Positions 13,873 to 19,378 of a stretch of DNA of 22,763 nt are shown here, in pieces. The stretch is from an uncultured Oscillibacter sp. (GTDB lineage: Bacteria > Bacillota > Clostridia > Oscillospirales > Oscillospiraceae): contig URKI01000035.1 in NCBI GenBank assembly GCA_900548505.1, positions 1 through 22,763 of the forward strand, in the 5' to 3' direction. Position numbers and translations under genes: made by a program. Numbering within the stretch: the stretch's first letter is position 1; each line of letters starts with the position of its first letter. The notes below the pieces were generated by a model. That model was not told the DNA's origin. It made no database searches and saw only the letters and a program-made list of their open reading frames with translations.

Positions 13873-13955
13873 CAATCGGTTCACGCGGCCGCGCACTCAA
13901 CGGGTGCGCGGCGCGTTGCTGAAAAAATCCAATCTCTAAGAAAGGAAGGCATCAC

Positions 13956-14516
13956 ATGCTGCACGACTTGTTGATCCTGTACACGCTGTTTTTCCGCATG
14001 GGCGCCGTAACGTTCGGCGGCGGCTATGCCATGCTCCCCATTCTCCGGCGGGAGATCATCCAGAACCACAAGTGGATGGACGAGGAGACCATCATGGACT
14101 ACTACGCTCTGAGCCAGGGCCTGCCCGGCATCATTGCCATCAATGTGTCCGTGTTCATCGGCTATAAGCAGCGCAAGATCCCCGGCGCGGTAGCCGCCGC
14201 CCTGGGCATGGTCTCGCCCTGCATCATCATCATTTCCATCATTGCGTTTTTCCTCTCCAGCTTCCAGGACAACCCCTATGTGCAGCATGCGCTGGCGGGC
14301 ATCTCCGTGTGCGTGGCGGCGCTGATTCTGGATGCGGTCATCAGCATGTGGAAAAAGGGCGTCAAGGATCTGTTCGGCATCGTGGTGTGCCTGGCCATGC
14401 TGGCGCTCAATACCTTTACGGATCTGTCCCCCATCCTGCTGGTCATCACCTGTGCGCTGCTGGGTATCGGCGCGAAAATGATCCAGGGTAAGACCGGGAA
14501 GGAGGAGAAGAAATGA
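13956..14516 (+). CDS. chrA: Chromate-type transporter, short-chain subunit 1
   Basis: 186 residues with five to six membrane segments and the ChrA domain signature: FFRMGAVTFGGGYAMLPIL (about 12-30) with the FGGGYAM core, ALSQGLPGIIAINVSVFIGY (51-70), and the later helix with IIIISIIAFFLSS. Short-chain ChrA proteins hold a single domain and are coded in pairs. AAAGGAAGG lies 6 bases before the ATG. It has its own promoter, and its stop overlaps the next start (ATGA, 14513-14516). The long form of the family exports chromate; in gut Clostridia the natural substrate of the short pairs is not known, so the name states family rather than proven function. Confidence 0.93.
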   Translation: MLHDLLILYTLFFRMGAVTFGGGYAMLPILRREIIQNHKWMDEETIMDYYALSQGLPGIIAINVSVFIGYKQRKIPGAVAAALGMVSPCIIIISIIAFFLSSFQDNPYVQHALAGISVCVAALILDAVISMWKKGVKDLFGIVVCLAMLALNTFTDLSPILLVITCALLGIGAKMIQGKTGKEEKK

Positions 14517-15076
14517 TTTACCTGCAGCTTTTCTGGGAGTTTTTGAAGATCGGCCTGTTCGCCGTGGGCGGCGGCATGGCTACGCTGCCGTTTTTGCAGG
14601 ATCTTTCTGAGTCCACCGGCTGGTTCCCCCAGTCCCTGATCACGGACATGATCGCCATCTCCGAGTCCACGCCCGGCCCCATCGGCATCAACATGGCCAC
14701 CTACGTGGGCTGCAATATCGCCGGATTCTTCGGCGGCGTGGTGGCCACTATGGGTGAGATCCTGCCCTCCATCGTCATCGTGGTGATCGTGTCCAAGTCC
14801 CTGGAGCGTTTCCGGGGCAGCAAGACCGTGGATGCGGCGTTTTACGGACTGCGTCCCGCCGTCACGGGCCTGATCGCCGCCGCCGGCATCAGCGTGGTGC
14901 AGGTGTCCATGTTCCACTTTGACCTGTATGAGCAGACCGGCGTGCTGCTGGATGCGTTTGACTTCAAAAAGCTGATTTTCTTTGCTGTGGCCTTTGCCGC
15001 CATTAAGAAGTTCAAGCTCCATCCTATTGTGTACATCGCCTGCGCTGCCGTCATCGGCATCGTTTTGAGCTTTTGA
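14513..15076 (+). CDS. chrA: Chromate-type transporter, short-chain subunit 2
   Basis: 187 residues, the partner of the preceding gene. The same signature appears in variant form: FLKIGLFAVGGGMATLPFL (about 9-27) with the VGGGMAT core, and ISESTPGPIGINMATYVG (49-66), then helices at about 70-97 and 108-130. The two halves of such pairs are thought to insert in opposite orientation and form one transporter. The start overlaps the upstream stop by 4 bases and GGAGG lies just before it, so the two are translationally coupled. A strong terminator begins immediately after the stop. Confidence 0.93.
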   Translation: MIYLQLFWEFLKIGLFAVGGGMATLPFLQDLSESTGWFPQSLITDMIAISESTPGPIGINMATYVGCNIAGFFGGVVATMGEILPSIVIVVIVSKSLERFRGSKTVDAAFYGLRPAVTGLIAAAGISVVQVSMFHFDLYEQTGVLLDAFDFKKLIFFAVAFAAIKKFKLHPIVYIACAAVIGIVLSF

Positions 15077-15105
15077 AAAAGCGCCGCCTTCGGGCGGCGC
15101 TTTTT
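15077..15105 (+). terminator. Terminator of the chrA pair
   Basis: GCGCCGCC (15081-15088) with GGCGGCGC (15093-15100), TTCG tetraloop, A4 before and T5 after; the A/T flank extends the stem. It directly follows the stop codon. Confidence 0.95.
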
Positions 15106-15138
15106 GCCAAAATCCCGCTTTCATTTCCCGGGAAGCTG

Positions 15139-15147
15139 TGGTACAAT
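15139..15147 (+). promoter_or_regulatory. Extended -10 promoter
   Basis: TGgTACAAT (15139-15147) is an extended -10 element; no good -35 is found 17-18 bp upstream. It would start transcripts near 15154, 41 bases before the next gene. Confidence 0.6.
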
Positions 15148-15194
15148 GGCAAAAACTCTTCACAAAAGGCGTCTGAATGGAGGAGGTAATCCCA

Positions 15195-15452
15195 ATGAAT
15201 CAGCTGATGGATGCGGCGAACCGCTATATCAAGAGCTGCGACTGGCACGATATCGCACTTTTAAAGGTATGTGTGTGCGCGCTGGGTGTGCTGGTGGGTC
15301 TGGCGATGCCCTGGAGCAAGAAGTGGGCCGTGGCCTGGGGCGCATCTCTGGTGTTTGTGGCCACTTATGTGCCCCTGATGGGCAAATTCCTTCCGTTCCT
15401 TTTGGGAGATCGGGTGGAGATCAAAGATATTTATAAGGAAAAGCAGTTGTAA
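15195..15452 (+). CDS. Small membrane protein, function unknown
   Basis: 85 residues: an amphipathic N-terminus (MNQLMDAANRYIKSCDWHDIALLK), then two membrane segments (about 25-42, VCVCALGVLVGLAMPW, and 47-68, WAVAWGASLVFVATYVPL), then a polar tail. I recall similar small clostridial proteins with the YIKxxDWxDxALLK opening, often misnamed 'permease of phosphate ABC transporter'; no function is established. Start 15195 is chosen because GGAGGAGG (15179-15186) lies 8 bases before it; the in-frame ATG at 15177 lies before that site. It precedes another small membrane protein that has its own promoter. Confidence 0.8.
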   Translation: MNQLMDAANRYIKSCDWHDIALLKVCVCALGVLVGLAMPWSKKWAVAWGASLVFVATYVPLMGKFLPFLLGDRVEIKDIYKEKQL

Positions 15453-15475
15453 AATCCCGCATGTTGGTGTATCAT
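15447..15475 (+). promoter_or_regulatory. Promoter of the 61-residue protein gene
   Basis: TTGTAA (15447-15452), 17-bp spacer, TATCAT (15470-15475). The -35 overlaps the stop codon of the preceding gene. A 15-bp odd palindrome, TCTTTCA-T-TGAAAGA (15484-15498), starts 9 bp after the -10 and so covers the expected start of transcription. Confidence 0.55.
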
Positions 15476-15483
15476 AACAAATA

Positions 15484-15498
15484 TCTTTCATTGAAAGA
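15484..15498. promoter_or_regulatory. Palindrome at a transcription start
   Basis: TCTTTCA (15484-15490), T, TGAAAGA (15492-15498): perfect 7-bp arms around one base. Too tight a loop for an RNA hairpin of full length, so a DNA-binding site is more likely. The regulator is unknown. Confidence 0.4.
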
Positions 15499-15527
15499 CA
15501 TCCGGTAAAAAGGAGGAACTTTGCATT

Positions 15528-15713
15528 ATGAGCAGGACCGCAAGCATGGTGATGAAGATCATCGGCGCCAGCCTGGCCTTTGCCGCACTGGTATGCCTGA
15601 TCATCGGCGGCTGGCATGACCTGTCCGTGGGATACTGCGGCATGAAGAAGCGTCTGACGCAGAAATTTGGGTCTGAGTATGACGACTATGCCGATGAGGA
15701 GCTGTACGAGTAA
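15528..15713 (+). CDS. Small membrane protein, function unknown
   Basis: 61 residues with one membrane segment (about 7-28, MVMKIIGASLAFAALVCLIIGG) and a charged C-terminal tail (KKRLTQKFGSEYDDYADEELYE) ending in a run of acidic and Tyr residues. I do not recognise a family. AGGAGG (15511-15516) is 11 bases before the ATG, a little long. Its own promoter with a palindrome at the start site and a strong terminator make it a single-gene unit, which supports it being real despite its size. Confidence 0.72.
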   Translation: MSRTASMVMKIIGASLAFAALVCLIIGGWHDLSVGYCGMKKRLTQKFGSEYDDYADEELYE

Positions 15714-15752
15714 GGCTCGGTCTCCTCTTTGCGTGAATAGTGACAGCAGCAA

Positions 15753-15786
15753 GGCAGCCGCCGGGGTTCCGGCGGCTGCCTTTTTT
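15753..15786 (+). terminator. Terminator after the 61-residue protein gene
   Basis: GGCAGCCGCCGG (15753-15764) pairs perfectly with CCGGCGGCTGCC (15769-15780), loop GGTT, followed by T6. A textbook terminator with a 12-bp stem. Confidence 0.95.
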
Positions 15787-15790
15787 AGCA

Positions 15791-15938
15791 GTTACAAAAG
15801 CACATGGGGGCTTGTAACCACCAAAACGGGCGAATTTGGAAAAAGAATGGAAGAATCCATAAAAGTGTGCGGTTGTTTTTGTACATAACCACGGTTTCAA
15901 TTGAGAGATAAAACTCAAAATGTAACCTGTTTTGTAAC
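15791..15938. promoter_or_regulatory. Repeated TTGTAAC elements upstream of the surface-protein promoter
   Basis: Four copies of one short motif in 150 bp: GTTACAA (15791-15797, inverted), TTGTAAC (15812-15818), TGTAAC (15921-15926) and TTGTAAC (15932-15938). The first two face each other as an inverted repeat; the last two are direct repeats 12 bp apart and end 10 bp before the extended -10, where an activator would contact polymerase. TTGAG/CTCAA (15901-15905, 15914-15918) is another small dyad. The region is AT-rich compared with its neighbours and contains no gene. Confidence 0.5.
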
Positions 15939-15945
15939 TGGCCCG

Positions 15946-15954
15946 TGGTACACT
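15946..15954 (+). promoter_or_regulatory. Extended -10 promoter of the riboswitch/surface-protein unit
   Basis: TGgTACACT (15946-15954), the same extended -10 form as at 15139. No good -35 is seen; the TTGTAAC direct repeats take its place. Expected start near 15961, 42 bases before the riboswitch. Confidence 0.55.
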
Positions 15955-16002
15955 GCATACAGTTGGTAAGACAGGAAGAAAAAGCAGCAAAGAGGGAAAT
16001 GA

Positions 16003-16090
16003 TTGAAACGGCAAACCGGAGGAAACTCCGGGACGCAAAGCTATGGGGACTACGGCTCTGCTAAGTCAGCCCGGCCGCCAAACGTTTCGG
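16003..16090 (+). ncRNA. Cyclic di-GMP-I riboswitch (GEMM-I)
   Basis: The hallmark elements appear in the right order. Closing stem P1 is GAAACG (16005-16010) with CGTTTC (16083-16088), extended by wobble pairs. Then GCAAACC (16011-16017); stem CCGGAG/CTCCGG (16016-16021, 16026-16031) capped by the GAAA tetraloop (16022-16025) that docks into the second helix; the invariant GGGACGCAAAGC (16030-16041); the CTATGGGGACTACGG receptor strand (16041-16055); and the P3 arm (16054-16071) returning to CCGGCCGCC. This matches class I c-di-GMP aptamers as I know them. It ends 27 bases before the ATG of a large surface-protein gene, with no terminator between, so control of translation, or of RNA structure over AAAGGAG (16102-16108), is more likely than termination. 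Confidence 0.93.
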
Positions 16091-16117
16091 ACTCATATTT
16101 GAAAGGAGAACGGAACT

Positions 16118-19030
16118 ATGGCAAAGACGAGAAAGAGAGGTCTGGCGCTGCTGATGGCAGTGGTGCTGGCTCTGAGCCTGCTGCCGGTAAGTGCGCTGGC
16201 AAGCGGAGAAGATGAGGTCGTCCACGGTGCGCTGACCGTGATGGTGGGCGACGGACTGCAGCTGGAAACCGAAGTGGATCCGGATGCAGTGCAGGGTACT
16301 TGGTACTCTGAGGACGAGAGCGTTGTGACCGTGGATGAAGACGGTTACATCCAGGTGGAGAGCGAGGGCTCTGCCAATGTGTACTTCGAGTACACGGAAA
16401 ATGAGCCCGTGACGCTGGAGGAGCCGGAGGAGCTGCCTGCAGTGGTGGTCCCCGAGACTCCCGCCGTGGAGGAGACTCCCGCCGTGGAGGAGACTCCCGC
16501 CGTGGAGGAGACTCCCGCTGAGGAGGAGACTCCCGCTGAGGAGGAGACTCCCGCTGAGGAGGAGACTCCCGCTGTGGAGGAGACCCCTGCTGTGGAAGAG
16601 ACCCCTGCTGTGGAAGAGACTCCCGCTGTGGAGGAGACCCCCGCTGTGGAGGAGACCCCCGTTGTGGAGGAGACCCCCGTTGTGGAGGAGATCATGCCTC
16701 TGACCAGCACCCAGTATTCTGCTGGTGAGACCAAGCGTGAGGTGTTCCCCATCGTGGCCAGAGAGCCCGGCAACGGCATCAGCGTGCAGCTGGGCGATTG
16801 CCTGACCATGACCAGCGACCGTTTCCAGGACGCGGTGCTTCAGGATAAGCACCTGCACATCCAGGTAGTGAATGAGGCCGGCGAGCTGCTGGCAGAGACC
16901 ACCACTGACGTGTTCGTCTATGCTGGCGACTATACGGTCCCCGTGCAGGTGGACATGGGCAGCGGCTGGGTCCTGGTGGATGACGGCGAATACGAGATCA
17001 ACGATGGCACGGCCAGCATCTACTGGCCCCTGGTGAAAAACGAGACCAGAGACTGGACCATCACGGTGAAGAACGTGGCGGACATCACCAGCTACACGGT
17101 GGAGTTCATCTGGAACACCGACGTGGCCGGTGCCATCGGTGCGAACAACGCCAATGATACCTATGCCCAGGTGCAGGTGCCTGTGGAGGAGAACAAGCTG
17201 GGCGACCAGATGCCTCTGGACCCTGTTTACAACAACCTCTATTTCGAGGGCTGGAACACCCGTGCTGACGGCAAGGGCCGCACTATTGATGAAAACTCTG
17301 CCATCAACGGTGACCTGAAGGTTTATGGTCAGTGGCGGATCGCCCCTCTGACCAGCGAGTACCATGTGATGGAGCTGGACACCAGCGTGGATGCCTATAT
17401 CCGCGAGGCCCTGGCTCTGGATGCCGACGACACCTACAGCATCACCGAGATGTGTGTGGCGGACACCCGGGTGTTTACCGACTCTGATGACCACTGGGCT
17501 GAGCATGACGGCCAGGCTTACTGGTATATCCTCAACGCCGGCACCGGCCTGGTGTGGGAGGACAGCGGCCTGGTGTGGCCCGAGCTGCTGGACCGCGTGG
17601 AGATCTTTGTGGAAGTGAACGGCAGCCCTGAGAAGGTGGAGATGCCCAGAGAGGATCTAGAGCTGCGTCAGCTGCAGGGCAGCGATCCCCTTGGAACGCC
17701 CAAGCACATCGTGGAGATCTATCTCAGCGAGGACAGCATTCCCCAGCCTCCTGTGGAGGAAAAGACCGGTACCCTGATGGTGGGCAAGAGCGTGGCTGGC
17801 CTTTCCAGCTACGTGGGCGTGCCTGCGGATTACTCCGTGACCATCACCGTGACCGCTGCGGGCGAGACGAAGCCTATCCGTACCCTGGACAGCAGCAATG
17901 CCGATCCCGGTGTGAATGGCCGTGTGCTGCAGTGGGAGCTGAAAGAACTGCCCGTTGGCACCTACACTGTGACCGAGACTTACAGCCCCGACATCGTGGA
18001 CAAGGACGGCAACATCTACAAGGCTAAGGCGGAGATCACCAACAACGGCTCCATCACCGTGACGGAGGATGCCGTGGTGTGGGCCAACGTGACCAACACT
18101 TACGAAAAGTCTGACGAAGAAACCAATCCTCCTGTCACGCCCGCTTCCCTGACCCTTACCAAGAGCGTTGATAAGACCTATGCCAACCCCGGCGACGAGG
18201 TGACGTACACCATCTATGTCCGCAACAGCGGAACCACCGCTGCCCAGAACGTGACGGTGACGGATACGCTCGACAGCTATCTGACCTTTGTGAGCGGCAG
18301 CGAGGGCGTTTCCGCCCAGGGTCAGGAGATCTCCTGGACCGGCGACGTGGCCGGCGAGAGCGTAGTCTCCTTCCAGGTGACTGCGCGCATCAGCCAGGAT
18401 ACTCCCATCAACACCTTCATCACCAACCGCGCTTACGTGGATGACACTGCCTCCAACGAGGTGTGGACCAAGGTGGAAGAGGAGACTGAGATCCCCGACG
18501 GCAAGGTGGAGCTGCGCTTCCAGTATGTGACCGGCGTTCACAACGCCAGCGCAGTGCCCAATGGAGTCACGGCGCCCGAGACTGTGGAGCTGGATGAGGG
18601 CAGTGTATTCGGCACCTATGGTCATGGTACCGGCGATTACAACAGACATTACACCTTCCACGGCTGGTTCGCCGATGCTGACTGCACCGAACCCATGGAA
18701 GAGGATACCGTCCTGACCCAGGATACGGTGGTCTATGGTTACTGGACCTATTCTTCCGGCGGTTCCGGCGGCGGCACCGGCGGCGGTGACGGTGACGGTG
18801 GTTCCACCGACGTTCCCGATGAGAATGTGCCCACCACCGATCTGCCTGACGTGGATGTGCCCACCACCGAAGTGCCTGATGAGGGTACCGACCTGGGCGA
18901 CGGCGACGTGCCTCTGGCTGAAGTCCCCAAGACCGGCGACAGCTCTGCACTGTGGGTCCTGGCGGCTGCCGTCTCCGGCATCGGCCTGGTGTGGCTGACC
19001 GTGAGCAAAAAGCGCGAGACCGAGCGGTAA
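16118..19030 (+). CDS. Repeat-bearing surface protein with sortase signal (VPKTG)
   Basis: 970 residues, exported and wall-anchored. Signal peptide 1-29 (KTRKR, hydrophobic core, ALA cleavage). A Big-like strand domain at about 36-92. A stalk of 13 ETPxxE repeats (113-190). A middle part with a repeat of the InlB/Flg_new type (YFEGWNTRADGKGRTI, about 373-408). A Cna-B-like domain (about 551-667, TGTLMVGKSV to VTNTYEK). A DUF11 domain (about 675-785, LTLTKSVDKTYANPGDEVTYTI). A second Flg_new-type repeat (795-870, YTFHGWFAD, VYGYW). A Gly/Pro/Asp linker. Sorting signal VPKTGD (936-941), membrane helix (about 945-963), KKRETER tail. AAAGGAG is 9 bases before the ATG. The gene follows a c-di-GMP-I riboswitch, which suggests an adhesin made in the sessile state. 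The binding partner is unknown and no sortase gene lies in the window. Confidence 0.9.
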   Translation: MAKTRKRGLALLMAVVLALSLLPVSALASGEDEVVHGALTVMVGDGLQLETEVDPDAVQGTWYSEDESVVTVDEDGYIQVESEGSANVYFEYTENEPVTLEEPEELPAVVVPETPAVEETPAVEETPAVEETPAEEETPAEEETPAEEETPAVEETPAVEETPAVEETPAVEETPAVEETPVVEETPVVEEIMPLTSTQYSAGETKREVFPIVAREPGNGISVQLGDCLTMTSDRFQDAVLQDKHLHIQVVNEAGELLAETTTDVFVYAGDYTVPVQVDMGSGWVLVDDGEYEINDGTASIYWPLVKNETRDWTITVKNVADITSYTVEFIWNTDVAGAIGANNANDTYAQVQVPVEENKLGDQMPLDPVYNNLYFEGWNTRADGKGRTIDENSAINGDLKVYGQWRIAPLTSEYHVMELDTSVDAYIREALALDADDTYSITEMCVADTRVFTDSDDHWAEHDGQAYWYILNAGTGLVWEDSGLVWPELLDRVEIFVEVNGSPEKVEMPREDLELRQLQGSDPLGTPKHIVEIYLSEDSIPQPPVEEKTGTLMVGKSVAGLSSYVGVPADYSVTITVTAAGETKPIRTLDSSNADPGVNGRVLQWELKELPVGTYTVTETYSPDIVDKDGNIYKAKAEITNNGSITVTEDAVVWANVTNTYEKSDEETNPPVTPASLTLTKSVDKTYANPGDEVTYTIYVRNSGTTAAQNVTVTDTLDSYLTFVSGSEGVSAQGQEISWTGDVAGESVVSFQVTARISQDTPINTFITNRAYVDDTASNEVWTKVEEETEIPDGKVELRFQYVTGVHNASAVPNGVTAPETVELDEGSVFGTYGHGTGDYNRHYTFHGWFADADCTEPMEEDTVLTQDTVVYGYWTYSSGGSGGGTGGGDGDGGSTDVPDENVPTTDLPDVDVPTTEVPDEGTDLGDGDVPLAEVPKTGDSSALWVLAAAVSGIGLVWLTVSKKRETER
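16454..16687 (+). repeat. 13 tandem 18-bp repeats coding ETPxxE
   Basis: Thirteen in-frame 18-bp units in blocks by variant: ETPAVE x3, ETPAEE x3, ETPAVE x5, ETPVVE x2. Units within a block are often identical at DNA level (for example GAGACTCCCGCCGTGGAG in the first block), pointing to recent duplication by slippage. The result is a Pro/Glu-rich, acidic, extended stalk. Copy number may vary between strains and may be collapsed by short-read assembly. Confidence 0.95.
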
Positions 19031-19058
19031 GCGCTGCGCGGCAGAATCAAATCAAATA

Positions 19059-19100
19059 AAAAGGCGCTCCCTGAAGTGAGACTTCGGGGAGCGCCTTTTT
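19059..19100. terminator. Terminator of the surface-protein gene
   Basis: GGCGCTCCC (19063-19071) with GGGAGCGCC (19087-19095), continued by TGAAGT/ACTTCG (19072-19077 with 19081-19086, one G-T pair) to a GAG loop: 15 bp in all, with A-rich sequence before and T5 after. It could act in both directions. Confidence 0.93.
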
Positions 19101-19114
19101 CTGCGTCAGGGCAC

Positions 19115-19137
19115 AAAAAAACGGCCCGCGCGGGCCG
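19115..19137 (-). terminator. Minus-strand terminator-like palindrome before rpoB
   Basis: CGGCCCGCGCGGGCCG (19122-19137) is a 16-bp perfect palindrome with seven A's just to its left (19115-19121). Read on the minus strand this is a GC hairpin followed by T7. No minus-strand gene ends here, so it would act on antisense transcripts coming out of rpoB. It lies 9 bp upstream of the rpoB -35. Confidence 0.55.
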
Positions 19138-19146
19138 AAATCATGC

Positions 19147-19175
19147 TTGACAAAAAAAAGAAGCCATGGTAAAAT
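19147..19175 (+). promoter_or_regulatory. Promoter of rpoB
   Basis: TTGACA (19147-19152, perfect), 17-bp spacer with an A8 run, TAAAAT (19170-19175). A strong vegetative promoter, as expected for an RNA polymerase gene. Confidence 0.9.
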
Positions 19176-19378
19176 AAATCGCTTATATGATGAAGATGGA
19201 TATGTATCCATTCTCCAGTTTCTACGGATAAGATAGCACATTTCCCATGGCAATGCAAGAGTGAAGCAAGAAATGTTTAACAACCGCGCCGGCTGTGTCA
19301 CAACACCGGCCGCCCAGCGAACAACATGTGCCCCCGCGCCGGACAGGACGCGGAGACAGAAGAAAGGTGAATGAGAAG
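19176..19378 (+). promoter_or_regulatory. Long rpoB leader
   Basis: About 195 transcribed bases without a gene. It holds ATGGATA (19196-19202) and TATCCAT (19205-19211), a 7-bp inverted repeat at roughly +15 to +30, then a GC-rich half with GCCGG/CCGGC pairings (about 19288-19311). I do not recognise a known riboswitch or ribosomal-protein leader. The ribosome site AGGTGA (19365-19370) lies 8 bases before the chosen ATG. Confidence 0.55.

Noticed and set aside
12140..13900. Open minus-strand frame of 586 codons opposite the gamma-glutamyltransferase gene
   Set aside because: Same codon-bias shadow; low-complexity Gly/His/Val-rich product with no family features.
16454..16687. CRISPR-like array
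   Set aside because: Regular 18-bp units without unique spacers, in frame inside a coding region: protein stalk repeats.
16061..17506. Minus-strand frame with LLHSGGL-like repeats opposite the surface protein
   Set aside because: The repeats are the complement of the ETPxxE stalk repeats; the plus strand has the signal peptide and sorting signal.
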